In this document: positions 16,142-26,787 of the stretch, in pieces
Numbering within the stretch: position 1 is the stretch's first letter
Layout of the letters: every line of letters starts with the position of its first letter
Source: Streptomyces sp. I6
Lineage (GTDB): Bacteria > Actinomycetota > Actinomycetes > Streptomycetales > Streptomycetaceae
Assembly: GCA_003725745.1 (NCBI GenBank)
Contig: RHDP01000001.1
Location: forward strand, 5,187,501-5,251,500
Length of the DNA: 64,000 bases
Direction: 5' to 3'
Notes under the pieces: generated by a model
What the model was told of the DNA's origin: nothing
Database searches by the model: none
The model's input: only the letters and a program-made list of their open reading frames with translations
Translations under genes and position numbers: made by a program

Positions 16142-17623
16142 ATGCCCGAACGCCGCACCGTCGCCCTTGTCACTCTTGGCTGCGCCCGTAACGAGGTGGA
16201 CTCGGAGGAGCTCGCAGGCCGCCTGGCAGCGGACGGCTGGGAGCTCGTCGAGGAAGCCGCCGACGCGGACGTCGCGGTCGTGAACACCTGCGGCTTCGTC
16301 GAGGCCGCAAAGAAGGACTCCGTCGACGCCCTGCTCGAGGCCAACGATCTCAAGGACCACGGGAAGACCCAGGCCGTCGTCGCGGTCGGCTGCATGGCCG
16401 AGCGGTACGGCAAGGAACTCGCCGAGGCCCTGCCCGAGGCCGACGGCGTGCTGGGCTTCGACGACTACGCGGACATCTCGGACCGCCTCCGGACCATCCT
16501 CAGTGGAGGCATCCACGCCTCCCACGCGCCGCGCGACCGCCGCAAGCTGCTGCCGATCAGCCCGGCGGACCGGCAGGGCGTGGACGTGTCCCTCCCGGGG
16601 CACGCCCAGGCCCCGGCCCCGCAGGACGTGCCCGCTGACCTCCCCGAGGGCCTGGCGCCCGCCTCCGGGCCCCGGGCGCCCCTCCGCCGAAGGCTGCACA
16701 GCAGCCCGGTCGCCTCGGTGAAACTGGCCTCCGGCTGCGACCGGCGCTGCTCGTTCTGCGCCATCCCGTCCTTCCGCGGCTCCTTCGTCTCCCGCAGGCC
16801 GAGCGACGTCCTGGGAGAGACCCGCTGGCTCGCCGGGCAGGGCGTGAAGGAGATCATGCTGGTCTCCGAGAACAACACCTCGTACGGCAAGGACCTCGGC
16901 GACATCCGGCTTCTGGAGACGCTGCTGCCCGAGCTCGCCGCCGTCGACGGCATCGAGCGGGTCCGGGTCAGCTATCTGCAGCCCGCCGAGATGCGCCCCG
17001 GACTGATCGACGTCCTCACCTCCACCGAGAAGGTCGCGCCCTACTTCGACCTCTCGTTCCAGCACAGCGCCCCCGGCGTGCTGCGCGCGATGCGGCGCTT
17101 CGGCGACACCGAGCGGTTCCTGGAGCTGCTGGAGACCATCCGCGGCAAGGCCCCGCAGGCCGGTGTGCGCTCCAACTTCATCGTCGGGTTCCCGGGTGAG
17201 GACGAGGCGGACTTCGCCGAGCTCGAGCGGTTCCTCACCGAGGCACGGCTGGACGCGATCGGCGTCTTCGGATACTCCGACGAGGAGGGCACCGAGGCCG
17301 CCGGTTACGAGCGCAAGCTCGACCAGGACGTCGTCGACGCGCGCCTGGCGCGGCTGTCCCGGCTCGCCGAGGAGCTGACCGCCCAGCGGGCCGAGGAACG
17401 CCTGGGGGAGACCCTGCACGTCCTCGTCGAGTCCGTCGACGAGGAGGACGGCGCCGTCGGCCGCGCCGCGCACCAGGCGCCCGAGACGGACGGACAGGTC
17501 GTCTTCACGAGTGCCGCCGGCCTGGTATCCGGACGTATGGTCGAAGCGAAGGTCGTCGGTACGGAGGGCGTCGATCTCATGGCCGACGTGGTTTCGGACT
17601 GTCGTGAGGAGGCGGGCAGATGA
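16142..17623 (+). CDS. rimO: Ribosomal protein S12 methylthiotransferase RimO
   Basis: 493 residues. The N-terminal MTTase domain ([42 protein letters not shown]) supplies three Cys for an auxiliary cluster. The radical SAM domain has the CxxxCxxC motif in [17 protein letters not shown] domain ends the protein. A Pro/Ala-rich insert of about 50 residues sits between the first two domains. The [10 protein letters not shown] signature, rather than GCQMN, separates RimO from MiaB, which is also in this window. RimO methylthiolates the conserved Asp of S12. The stop overlaps the pgsA start (ATGA). Confidence 0.94.
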   Translation: MPERRTVALVTLGCARNEVDSEELAGRLAADGWELVEEAADADVAVVNTCGFVEAAKKDSVDALLEANDLKDHGKTQAVVAVGCMAERYGKELAEALPEADGVLGFDDYADISDRLRTILSGGIHASHAPRDRRKLLPISPADRQGVDVSLPGHAQAPAPQDVPADLPEGLAPASGPRAPLRRRLHSSPVASVKLASGCDRRCSFCAIPSFRGSFVSRRPSDVLGETRWLAGQGVKEIMLVSENNTSYGKDLGDIRLLETLLPELAAVDGIERVRVSYLQPAEMRPGLIDVLTSTEKVAPYFDLSFQHSAPGVLRAMRRFGDTERFLELLETIRGKAPQAGVRSNFIVGFPGEDEADFAELERFLTEARLDAIGVFGYSDEEGTEAAGYERKLDQDVVDARLARLSRLAEELTAQRAEERLGETLHVLVESVDEEDGAVGRAAHQAPETDGQVVFTSAAGLVSGRMVEAKVVGTEGVDLMADVVSDCREEAGR

Positions 17624-18297
17624 CCGGAGCGCCGGCATCCGCTGCGGGCGGTACCGGGAGGCCGGCGCCCGGCGGGAAGCTGGGCGCTGCGGCCGTCAAC
17701 CAGGCCAGCCTGTGGAACATCGCCAACATCCTCACCATGGTGCGGCTGCTGCTCGTGCCCGGCTTCGTGGTGCTGCTGCTCATGGACGGCGGGCACGATC
17801 CGGTCTGGCGCGCCTGGGCCTGGGCGGCCTTCGCCGTCGCCATGATCACGGACATCTTCGACGGGCATCTGGCGCGTACGTACAACCTGGTCACGGACTT
17901 CGGGAAGATCGCGGACCCGATCGCCGACAAGGCGATCATGGCCGCGGGGCTGATCTGCCTGTCGGCACTCGGTGACCTGCCCTGGTGGGTGACCGGAGTG
18001 ATCCTCTTCCGCGAGCTGGGCATCACCCTGATGCGCTTCTGGGTGATCCGCCACGGGGTGATCCCCGCCAGCCGCGGCGGCAAGCTGAAGACCCTCGCGC
18101 AGGGCACGGCGGTCGGCATGTACGTGCTCGTGCTCACCGGGCCGCTGGCCACCCTGCGCTGGTGGGTGATGGCCGTGGCGGTCGTCCTCACCGTGGCCAC
18201 CGGCCTGGACTACGTGCGGCAGGCGGTGGTCCTGCGGCGCAGGGGGCTCGCGGCCGAACGGTCCGCCGCGCGGGAGCGCGCGGAGTCCCCGCGATGA
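17620..18297 (+). CDS. pgsA: CDP-diacylglycerol--glycerol-3-phosphate 3-phosphatidyltransferase
   Basis: 225 residues. After a flexible start come several membrane helices. The CDP-alcohol phosphatidyltransferase signature is complete: DG-x2-AR-x8-G-x3-D-x3-D in [18 protein letters not shown] and the following ADPIADK. The enzyme makes phosphatidylglycerol phosphate at the inner face of the membrane, the first committed step to phosphatidylglycerol and cardiolipin. It overlaps rimO by four bases upstream and cinA by four bases downstream, so the three are translationally coupled. Other enzymes of this superfamily share the motif; the neighbourhood favours PgsA. Confidence 0.9.
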   Translation: MTGAPASAAGGTGRPAPGGKLGAAAVNQASLWNIANILTMVRLLLVPGFVVLLLMDGGHDPVWRAWAWAAFAVAMITDIFDGHLARTYNLVTDFGKIADPIADKAIMAAGLICLSALGDLPWWVTGVILFRELGITLMRFWVIRHGVIPASRGGKLKTLAQGTAVGMYVLVLTGPLATLRWWVMAVAVVLTVATGLDYVRQAVVLRRRGLAAERSAARERAESPR

Positions 18298-18803
18298 GCA
18301 GCGCCGCCGGGGTGCTGTCCCTCCTCGCGGAACGCGGCGAGAGCCTGGCCGTGGCGGAGTCCCTCACGGGCGGTCTCGTTGCCGCGGAGCTGACCTCCGT
18401 TCCCGGTGCCTCGAGGAGCTTCCTCGGCTCCGTGACCGCGTACGCGTCCGCCCTCAAACGGGATCTCCTGGGGGTCGACGAAGCCCTCCTGGCCGCGCAC
18501 GGGGCGGTGCATCCGGAGGTCGCCGCCCAGATGGCCGTGGGCGTGAGGGCCCGGATGGAGGCCGGCTGGGGCATCGCGACCACCGGCGTCGCGGGGCCCG
18601 ACCCCCAGGACGGACAGCCGGTGGGCACGGTCTTCGTCGCGGTCGCGGGCCCTGGCGGCACCCGTAAAGTGGCCCGGCTGAGGTTGAACGGCGACCGTTC
18701 GGTCATCCGTAGAGAGAGTGTCCGGGGGGTGCTGGAACTGCTCGCCGGCGAACTCTCGGGTAACGGGCGGGCACAGGGTACGGAACAGAACGGGGGGAAC
18801 TGA
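18294..18803 (+). CDS. CinA C-terminal domain protein (nicotinamide-nucleotide amidase family)
   Basis: 169 residues containing only the CinA C-terminal amidase domain, with signature ESLTGGLVAAELTSVPGASRSF-like start and ATTGVAGPDPQDGQPVGTV. Proteins of this family (PncC type) hydrolyse nicotinamide mononucleotide to nicotinate mononucleotide in pyridine nucleotide salvage. The start codon overlaps the pgsA stop (ATGA). The large N-terminal MoCF-like domain of full CinA is absent, which is normal for the short family. Confidence 0.9.
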   Translation: MSSAAGVLSLLAERGESLAVAESLTGGLVAAELTSVPGASRSFLGSVTAYASALKRDLLGVDEALLAAHGAVHPEVAAQMAVGVRARMEAGWGIATTGVAGPDPQDGQPVGTVFVAVAGPGGTRKVARLRLNGDRSVIRRESVRGVLELLAGELSGNGRAQGTEQNGGN

Positions 18804-18912
18804 TGTTTGCAGCCCTGAGTGAACACGACATCGCTCCCCGCACGGCCGCAGCGCGAGGCGGTACGGTGGGGCGTGAAGGATGCGGCTACGCGGTCCGAGG
18901 AGGGAGCCACCG

Positions 18913-19293
18913 ATGATTCTGCTCCGTCGCCTGCTGGGTGACGTGCTGCGTCGGCAGCGCCAGCGCCAGGGCCGTACTCTGCGCGAAGTCTCCTCGTCCG
19001 CCCGAGTCTCTCTCGGCTATCTCTCCGAGGTGGAGCGGGGGCAGAAGGAGGCTTCCTCCGAGCTGCTCTCCGCCATCTGCGACGCGCTTGACGTACGGAT
19101 GTCCGAGCTCATGCGGGAAGTCAGCGACGAGCTGTCGCTCGCCGAGCTGGCCGCGTCGGCGGCGGCGAGCGAGCCGGTGTCCGCGCCGGTGCGTCCGCTG
19201 AATTCCGTGTCCGTGACATCGGTCGCGGGCGTGCCGACGGAACGGGTGACGATCAAGGCGCCGGCGGAAGCGGTGGACGTCGTCGCCGCCTGA
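18913..19293 (+). CDS. clgR: ClgR, XRE-family activator of clp protease genes
   Basis: 126 residues. A single HTH_3 domain lies at residues about 8-65 ([20 protein letters not shown]). The tail is Ala/Ser-rich and ends VDVVAA. ClgR activates clp and lon genes in Streptomyces and relatives, and the two terminal alanines act as a degradation tag for ClpP-dependent turnover; that is family knowledge and fits the end seen here. Its place behind pgsA-cinA matches clgR in mycobacteria and Streptomyces. The ATG start has GGAGGGAGCC upstream. I looked for a ClgR operator in the 109-base leader and could not identify one. Confidence 0.88.
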   Translation: MILLRRLLGDVLRRQRQRQGRTLREVSSSARVSLGYLSEVERGQKEASSELLSAICDALDVRMSELMREVSDELSLAELAASAAASEPVSAPVRPLNSVSVTSVAGVPTERVTIKAPAEAVDVVAA

Positions 19294-19305
19294 TCCCCAG
19301 GTGTG

Positions 19306-19345
19306 AGCCCCGGTCGGGTGGGTACCCGACCGGGGCTTCTCTCAT
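19306..19345 (+). terminator. Terminator after clgR
   Basis: A 14-bp perfect stem (19306-19319 with 19324-19337) with loop GGGT is followed by a pyrimidine tract TCTCTC. It lies 13 bases after the clgR stop. Confidence 0.85.
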
Positions 19346-19411
19346 CCCCGGATAACCGTTTTATTCCATTTGTGTCATGGTGGAGAACGGTGTCGTCGAA
19401 CGGAGGTCACT

Positions 19412-19882
19412 ATGTCTGCGGTGAAGAGCACGCTGCCCGAGGACGCGCGCAAGGTCACGGGTGAGGCCCTCCAGGGCGCACTGGTGGATCTGATCGATCT
19501 TGCGCTCGTGGCCAAGCAGGTCCACTGGAACGTGGTCGGGCCCCGCTTCCGCTCCGTGCACCTGCAGCTGGACGAGGTCGTGACCACGGCGCGGAAGCAC
19601 TCCGACGTCGTGGCCGAGCGTGCCTCCGCCATCGGGGTCGCCCCTGACGGCCGTGCCACGACCGTCGCCTCCGCGAGCGCCATCGGGACGGTCGCGGACG
19701 GCTGGATTCAGGACTCGGACGTCGTCAGCACCATGGTGACCTCGCTGTCCGCGGTGATCGGGCGGATGCGGGAGCGCATCCGGATCACCGACGAGCCGGA
19801 TCCGGTGAGCCAGGACATCCTCATCGCGCTCACGGCCGATCTCGAGAAGCACGCGTGGATGTTCCAGGCCGAGAGCGTCTAG
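19412..19882 (+). CDS. dpsC: Dps family DNA-protection / ferritin-like protein (DpsC type)
   Basis: 156 residues, ATG start with a strong GGAGGT site. The ferritin-like four-helix fold shows the Dps ferroxidase residues: His in KQVHWNVVGPRFRSVHLQLDE and the Asp/Glu of LQLDEVVTTARKHSDVVAE. Dps proteins assemble into dodecamers that oxidise and store iron and shield DNA. Its position after clgR corresponds to S. coelicolor SCO5756, which I remember as dpsC. The upstream region is unusually AT-rich for this window (TTTTATTCCATTTGTG). Confidence 0.88.
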   Translation: MSAVKSTLPEDARKVTGEALQGALVDLIDLALVAKQVHWNVVGPRFRSVHLQLDEVVTTARKHSDVVAERASAIGVAPDGRATTVASASAIGTVADGWIQDSDVVSTMVTSLSAVIGRMRERIRITDEPDPVSQDILIALTADLEKHAWMFQAESV

Positions 19883-20085
19883 CCGTGGGTATATCCGGAG
19901 CCTCCTCCGGGGCCGCTGCGGCGGCCGGGCGGGACATCGCGCCGGGGCTGCTGCGCGGGCGCACGGTCCGGTGCACGGCCCCCCGGGGCGCTAGGCGTGG
20001 ATGCTGCGGGCGCGCCGGGTGTGCAACCGGTGCGCCCTCCCGCCGCGTGATCGGTCCGGTCTAGCGTCGACCGGAGGAGGCGGCC

Positions 20086-20340
20086 ATGGAGAGGCGATGG
20101 GTCCTGCTGCCGGCGCTCGCACTGGGCGCTACGTGGTGGTGGGCCGTGCTGCGGCTGGCGCTGGTGCCGGAGCATGCGGGGCTCGTCGAGGGGGCAGTGG
20201 CGGCAGGCGGGTGGGGGCTCAGCCTGCTGCCGGTGCACGTAGCGTCGCGGGCCGGGGACGCCGGTGGGGCCGGGGGGACGACCACGGCTGCCAGGACCCC
20301 GCGACGCCCCCGTTCGGCCGGAGGGTCCGGCACGCCGTGA
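20086..20340 (+). CDS. Small membrane protein, unknown function
   Basis: 84 residues. A very good ribosome site (GGAGGAGG) lies about seven bases before the ATG. The first 56 residues hold two hydrophobic stretches (WVLLPALALGATWWWAVLRL and AVAAGGWGLSLLPVHV), followed by a Gly/Arg/Thr-rich cytosolic-looking tail. I recognise no family. Support comes from the ribosome site and the clean hydrophobic pattern. Confidence 0.55.
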   Translation: MERRWVLLPALALGATWWWAVLRLALVPEHAGLVEGAVAAGGWGLSLLPVHVASRAGDAGGAGGTTTAARTPRRPRSAGGSGTP

Positions 20341-20919
20341 ACGACGGCGTGCGGGAGGCGAGGTGCGGTACCGCGTCGAGGGCGCCCGCGGGCTCGCCGA
20401 CCCTGCCGAGCGGTGAGAACCTGGCCATGGCCGCCTCCGCCGCCGCCGTGCGGAGCGCCGCGAGGCCGGTAGCGGCCATGGGGTGGGCGTGTGCCAGCCG
20501 GCCCGGGGGTTCCGATCGCCGCCCTTGTATCGGCGGAGTCCGGTAGGTCCTCCCCGCGGCCGTCCGCGAACTACCGGAAGTGCGAACTCCTCGACGTCCT
20601 CGCCCGGCCCTGTCCGCGCCGGGCGCGGTGGCACCCGCCTCGGCGAGCGGACACGTGGTGGCGGCCGGTGCCCTCGCGGCCCCGGTGACGGACGCCTTGC
20701 GGCCGCAGACGTCCCGAACGCGCGGCGGTCGTGGGGTGGTTGTACCCGGTGACGGCCCGTGCCGAGCGCGGATCCGTAGCTGATGGCCTATCAAATCCCG
20801 TGAGGCGGCGGATGGCCGGAGGCCGGTTCCGGAGCATCCGCAAACCTCCCGGTCGCGCCTGGGAGAACGGCGCGGAGGCAACACGGTGTGCCGGAGCGGG
20901 GCAGCGCGATGACGGAGCG
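20341..20919. other. Intergenic region without supported gene
   Basis: About 580 bases lie between the small membrane protein and the convergent nei gene. Open frames exist on both strands but are Arg/Pro/Gly-rich without domains, typical of high-GC shadow frames. I see no tRNA, strong hairpin or insertion element here. Confidence 0.5.
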
Positions 20920-21753
20920 TCAGGGCGCGGGACCGGGCTGGCATCCCGGGCACCAGTAGGAGACCCGGCCGTCCTGGCCGGCCCTGCGGATCGCGGTGCC
21001 GCAGCGCAGGCACGGGTGGCCCTGCCGCCCGTACACGAAGAGGCGCTGTTCGCCCGGACGCAGGGGGCTCCATCGCTGGCCGCCTCCGCGGCTGCCGGCG
21101 CCTGCACGGGGAGTGGTGCGCCGATCGAAGGTGTCCTTGTTGATCTCCAGCAGTCGCCGGGCCGTTGCGACGAGGCGCTCGGGGACGCCCGGGGGCAGGT
21201 CGCCGACCGGGAGCCAGGGAGTGACCCGGGCCAGGAAGGCCAGCTCCGACTTGTAGACATTGCCGATGCCCGCGAGGTTGCGCTGGTCCAGCAGGGCCGC
21301 GCCGATCGGGCGCCCGGGGTCGGCGAGCAGGTTGCGCACGGCCGAGTCCGGATCCCAGTCCGGCCCCAGCAGATCCGGCCCGAGATGCCCCACCGCCTTG
21401 CTCTCGTCCCGCGTGCGCAGCAGTTCCAGCACGGGCAGGCGGTAGCCCACGGCAGTGCGCTCGGCGTTGCCCAGTACGGCCCGGATCTGGTGGTTCGGGC
21501 CGCCGCGCCAGCGCTCGCCGGCGGGGAAGACCCGCCAGGAGCCGTCCATCCGGAGGTGGGAGTGCAGGGTGAGCCCGCCTTCTATGCGGGTGAGCAGGTG
21601 CTTGCCTCGAGCAGTGACGTCCAGCACTTCGCGTCCGGTGAGATCGGCGGTGGCGAAGCGGGGAACCCTGAGATCGGAGAGGGTCAGCGTCCGTCCCGCC
21701 AGCGCGGTGCGGAGCTTCTGCGCGGTCAGCCAGACGGTATCTCCTTCGGGCAT
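20920..21753 (-). CDS. nei: Fpg/Nei family DNA glycosylase (endonuclease VIII, Nei2-like)
   Basis: 277 residues. The N-terminus MPEGDTVW provides the catalytic Pro2 and Glu3 of the family. A helix-two-turn-helix region (LLDQRNLAGIGNVYKSE) and a C-terminal zinc finger (CLRCGTAI with WCPGC) complete the fold. These enzymes excise oxidised bases and cut the abasic site by beta/delta elimination. The PEGDTV start is typical of actinobacterial Nei2 rather than Fpg (PELPEV). It is followed on the same strand by no close gene. Confidence 0.92.
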   Translation of the reverse strand: MPEGDTVWLTAQKLRTALAGRTLTLSDLRVPRFATADLTGREVLDVTARGKHLLTRIEGGLTLHSHLRMDGSWRVFPAGERWRGGPNHQIRAVLGNAERTAVGYRLPVLELLRTRDESKAVGHLGPDLLGPDWDPDSAVRNLLADPGRPIGAALLDQRNLAGIGNVYKSELAFLARVTPWLPVGDLPPGVPERLVATARRLLEINKDTFDRRTTPRAGAGSRGGGQRWSPLRPGEQRLFVYGRQGHPCLRCGTAIRRAGQDGRVSYWCPGCQPGPAP

Positions 21754-21829
21754 GCCTCCATGATGCGCGTAGCGGGTCCGCGGCGGCGGGGCTGGGAAAC
21801 CGGACGGCCCGGCGGCCGGCGGCGAGGCC

Positions 21830-21866
21830 CGGTCCCCGGGGCGCCGCCCCGACGCCCCGGGGACCG
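21830..21866 (-). terminator. Hairpin between lhr and nei
   Basis: A 14-bp GC-rich perfect stem (21830-21843 with 21853-21866) with a nine-base loop lies between the lhr stop and the nei start. It may terminate lhr transcription, or form in the nei leader. Confidence 0.6.
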
Positions 21867-22109
21867 AACGGGTCGCGGGACGGGGCCCGGCACGGTACAG
21901 GCACCCTCGCCGCGCTTCTCCGGCCCAGTGGGGCAGGCGCGCCGGTCCCGCCCTGCGTGCCCGCTCGCGCCCTCGGCGCCGAGTCCGGACAAGAGGCCGG
22001 GGGCCGCGGCCGGCGGGTGCCTACCACCCGGGGCGGGTGCCCGGGCGCACTGCCTCGGGACACCAACCCGCCGGCGGTCGGGCGGGATCGGCCGGATGTG
22101 CGCCCGTGG

Positions 22110-25100
22110 TCAGGCCCGTATGCGCAGGCCGCGGGGTGTGGCGTGGAAACCGGTCTCCTCCAGCGGGCGGGAGAGCGGAGAGGTCAGAGCCGCCGAACCG
22201 TTGATCCGTTCGACCGTGATCGTGCCGAGCATGCCCGCCCCGCCCGCCTCGGCCAGGGCCTCGGCGGCGGCACGGAGGACCGGGTCGTCCGGCTCGGAGG
22301 CCCAGGACAGCAAGGCCTTGCCGCCCCGCTCCAGGTAGAGCGTCAGCTCCCCGTCGACCAGCACGACCAGTGAGCCCGCCTTGCGGCCCGGTTTGTGGCT
22401 CGCGCCGACCGGCGGCTCGGGCCAGGACAGCGCCGCCCCGTACGCGTTCGCCGGGTCGGCGGCGGCCAGGACCATCGCACGCGGTGCGGTGTGCCCGTCG
22501 GCGCGCTCGCGGGCGCCGGCAGCGGCCCGCAGCCGGTCCACCGCGCCGTCCATCGCGAACTGGGCGGCTCCGAGCCCCTCGACGACATAGCCCCTCCGGG
22601 CCTGCCCGCTGTCCTCGAAGGCGGAGAGGATGCGGTATGTCGCCGAGAAACCGCCCTCGACGCCCTCTGCGGCGACCGCGCCCCTGGTGACGACACCATG
22701 CCGGTCCAGCAATGTACGGGCCAGGGCGTGGGCGCGGTGCGTGGGGTCGGGCTCGTGCGCGGGCAGCAGGGACCAGCGTCCGGAGACGGTCGGTGGACCG
22801 TTGCGGGACGCGGTCCGGGCGGCAGCCGTCAACGAGCCGTACCGCCCACGCGGGACCGTGCGCCGGGCGCGGTGCGCGGTGGAGCCCGCCGTGCGGCCGG
22901 ATCCCAGGAGCGAGCGCAGCGGCGCCAGGGTGTCGTTGGTGAGCCGGCCGGACCAGGCCAGCTCCCACAGTGCGTCGGCAAGCCGGGGGTCGGTGGCCTC
23001 GGGGTGCGTCGTCGCCCGCACCTGGTCCGCGATCTGGCGGAAGAACAGGCCGTAGCCTCCCGAGAGGGCCGAGAGCACCGACTCGTGGAGGGCCGTCAGC
23101 TCCAGCGGATGGGGCCGCGGCAGCAGCAGCGGGGCGGCGTCGGCGTGGTAGAGCGAGACCCAGCCGTCCTTGCCCGGCAGCGCGCCGGCTCCGGCCCACA
23201 CCACCTCGCCGGTCGTGGTCAGCTCGTCCAGCAGGCCCGGCGCGTATCCGGCCACCCGGGACGGGAGGATCAGCTTCTCCAGCGCGGAGGCGGGCACGGG
23301 GGCGCCCTGGAGCTGCTCGACGGCGCGGGCCAGTCCGTCGATCCCGCGCAGGCTGCTGCCGCCCAGATGCTGCCACTGGGGCAGGAAGGCGGCCAGCGCG
23401 GCGGGCGGCACCGGTTCCAGCTCCTCGCGGAGCGCGGCGAGGGAGCGGCGCCGCAGCCGGCGCAGCACGGCGGCGTCGCACCACTCCTGGCCGATGCCCG
23501 ACGGATGGAACTCGCCCTGGACGACCCGCCCGGCCGCGGCGAGCCGCTGCAGTGCCCCGTCCGTCACGGCCGCGCCCAGCCCGAACCGCGCGGCCGCCTG
23601 CGACGAGGTGAACGGCCCGTGTGTGCGGGCGAAACGGGCCAGCAGATCGCCGAGCGGGTCCTTCACCGGCTCCGTGAACGCCTCAGGGACGCCCACCGGC
23701 AGCGCCGTGCCCAGCGCGTCCCTGAGGCGTCCCGCGTCCTCCACCGCCGCCCAGTGTTCCGCACCGGAGATCCGGACCCGGATGGCGCGGCGGGTACCGG
23801 CGAGCTCCTCGGGCCAGCCGGGGTCGGCTCCGCGCTCGGTCAGCTCCCCGGTCGTCAGCGGCCCGAGGACCCGCAGCAGGTCGGCGACCCCCTCCACGTC
23901 CTTGACCCTGCGGTCGTCCGTGAGCCACTGGAGCTCCCGCTCCAGCTCGCCCAGGACGTCCGCGTCGAGCAGTTCGCGCAGTTCCGCCTGGCCGAGGAGT
24001 TCGGCGAGCAGCCGGGAGTCCAGCGAGAGGGCGGCGGCCCGTCGCTCGGCGAGCGGCGAATCCCCTCGTAGAGGAACTGGGCCACATAGCCGAACAGGAG
24101 GGAGCGTGCGAAGGGGGAGGGCTCGGGGGTGGTGACCTCGACGAGCCGCACCCTGCGGGACTCGATGTCGCCCATCAGCTCTTCGAGTCCGGGGACGTCG
24201 AAGACGTCCTGGAGGCACTCGCGTACGGCTTCGAGGACGATCGGGAACGAGCCGAACTCGCTGGCGACCTGGAGCAGCTGGGCCGCGCGCTGACGCTGCT
24301 GCCACAGCGGGGTGCGCTTTCCGGGATTCCGGCGCGGCAGCAGCAGGGCGCGTGCCGCGCACTCGCGGAACCGGGACGCGAACAGCGCGGATCCGCCGAC
24401 CTGGTCGGTGACGATCTGACCGATCTCACCCTTGTCGAACAGGGTGTCGCCGGCGCCGACCGGGGCCTGGTCGCCGTCGTACGAGGTGTCGAGGTGCACC
24501 GGGTCCTGGTCCAGCAGGTCGAGGCCCATCAGGTCGGCGTCGGGTAGCCGCAGCACGATTCCGTCGTCCGCGTGCATGACCTGGGCGTCCATGCCGTACC
24601 GCTCGGAGAGGCGCGCACCCAGTGCGAGTGCCCAGGGGGCGTGGACCTGGGCACCGAACGGCGAGTGCACCACGACCCGCCAGTCGCCCAGTTCGTCACG
24701 GAACCGCTCGACGACGATGGTGCGGTCGTCGGGCACATGCCCGCAGGCCCGGCGCTGCTCGTCGAGGTACGACAGGACGTTACCGGCCGCCCAGCCGTCG
24801 AGGCCGGCCGTCATCAGCCGCAGCCGGGCGTCCTCCTCGGGCAGCGACCCGATCTCGCGGAGGAAGGCGCCCACCGCCCTGCCCAGCTCGAGCGGACGGC
24901 CCAGCTGGTCGCCCTTCCAGAACGGCAGTCGGCCGGGGACCCCGGGAGCGGGCGAGACGAGCACCCGGTCGCGGGTGATGTCCTCGATCCGCCAGGAGGT
25001 GGTGCCCAGGGTGAAGACGTCGCCGACCCGGGACTCGTAGACCATCTCCTCATCGAGCTCGCCGACCCGGCCGCCGCCCTTCTTGGGGTCCGCACCGGCC

Positions 25101-26740
25101 AGGAAGACGCCGAACAGCCCGCGGTCCGGGATCGTGCCGCCCGAGGTGACCGCGAGCCGCTGGGCGCCGGGGCGCCCCGTGACCGTCCCGGCGACCCGGT
25201 CCCACACCACCCGCGGGCGCAGCTCGGCGAAGGCGTCGGACGGGTACCGGCCCGCCAGCATGTCCAGCACGGCCGTGAACGCCGACTCGGGGAGCGAGGC
25301 GAAGGGCGCGGCGCGGCGCACGACCGCCAGCAGGTCGTCGAACTGCCAGGTGTCGAGGGCGACCATGGCGACGAGCTGCTGGGCCAGCACGTCCAGCGGA
25401 TTGGCGGGGATGCGGAGTGATTCGATCGAGCCCGTGCGCATCCGCTCGGTGACGACGGCAGCCTGGACCAGATCCCCCCGGTACTTGGGGAAGACGACAC
25501 CCGTGGACACCGCCCCCACCTGGTGCCCGGCGCGGCCCACGCGCTGCAGGCCGGAGGCGACCGACGGCGGGGACTCGACCTGGACGACCAGGTCCACCGC
25601 GCCCATGTCGATGCCCAGCTCCAGGCTGGATGTCGCGACGACGGCGGGCAGCCTGCCCGCCTTGAGGTCCTCCTCGACGAGAGCGCGCTGCTCCTTGGAG
25701 ACCGAGCCGTGGTGCGCGCGGGCGAGCAACGGGGGCGCGCCCCGCGCCGCACCGGACTGCGCCATGACGTCGGCGGGCGGGGCGCCGTCGGGAAGGGGTT
25801 CTCCCACGGTGCGTTCGTAGGCGATCTCGTTGAGCCGGTTGCAGAGCCGCTCCGCGAGACGGCGGGAGTTCGCGAAGACGATCGTCGAGCGGTGGGCCTG
25901 CACCAGATCGGCGATGCGCTCCTCCACCTGCGGCCAGATCGACGGCTTCTCACCGGGGCCGTCCGGTTCGGACGCCGGAGAGCCGCCGAGCTCGCCCATG
26001 TCCTCGACCGGGACGACGACGGAGAGGTCGAACTCCTTCCCGGACGGCGGCTGGACGATCTCCGCCCGGCGCCCCGGCGACAGGTAGCGCGCCACCTCGT
26101 CCACCGGCCGGACGGTCGCCGAGAGGCCGATCCTCCGGGCCGGCCGGGGCAGCAGCCCGTCCAGCCGCTCGAGGGACAACGCCAGGTGCGCGCCGCGCTT
26201 GGTGCCCGCGACGGCGTGCACCTCGTCCACGATCACCGTCTCGACACCGCTCAGCGCCTCGCGGGCGGACGAGGTGAGCATCAGGAACAGCGACTCGGGA
26301 GTGGTGATCAGGATGTCCGGGGGACGGGTCGCCAGCGCCCGCCGCTCGGCCGCGGGGGTGTCCCCGGACCGGATGCCGACGCGGACCTCGGGCTCGGGCA
26401 GCCCCAGCCGCACGGCCTCCTGCCGGATACCGGTCAGCGGGCTGCGGAGATTGCGCTCCACGTCGACCGCGAGCGCCTTCAGCGGCGACACGTACAGCAC
26501 CCGGCAGCGCTTCCGGACGTCCGCCGGGGGCGGGGCGGACGTCAGGCCGTCGAGGGCGGCCAGGAACGCGGCGAGCGTCTTCCCGGAACCGGTCGGGGCG
26601 ACGACCAGCACGTCGGAGCCGCGGCCGATCGCCCGCCAGGCGCCCTCCTGGGCCGCGGTGGGCGCGCTGAAGGCCCCGGTGAACCAGCCGCGGGTCGCGG
26701 GGGCGAAGGTGTCGAGTGCACTGCCGACCATGACACCCAT
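22110..26740 (-). CDS. lhr: Lhr-type large ATP-dependent helicase, frameshifted in this sequence
   Basis: If restored, the protein is about 1543 residues. The N-terminal part has superfamily 2 helicase motifs: Walker A APTGSGKTLAA, the DEVH box in IVDEVHAV, SATVRP, and the C-terminal helicase block QRVGRAGHQ. The Lhr core follows (winged helix, DEAD/H-associated region). The C-terminal part, from GDSPLAERRAAAL to the end, matches the long actinobacterial C-terminal domain. The two parts lie in different frames. Frame changes at 24062-24065, where one extra G on the coding strand (five instead of four) joins QFLYEG to DSPLAER without a gap. Lhr is a 3'-5' translocase and DNA-repair helicase induced by DNA damage in mycobacteria. 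The missing base is more likely a sequence error than decay, because both halves are intact. Confidence 0.88.
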
Positions 26741-26787
26741 CGTGCACCGCCCCACTGACAAGCGCCCGGACCTGCGAGAATATCGAC

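Noticed and set aside
20341-20919. Possible gene between the small membrane protein and nei
   Set aside because: Frames on both strands lack ribosome sites, domains and plausible composition.
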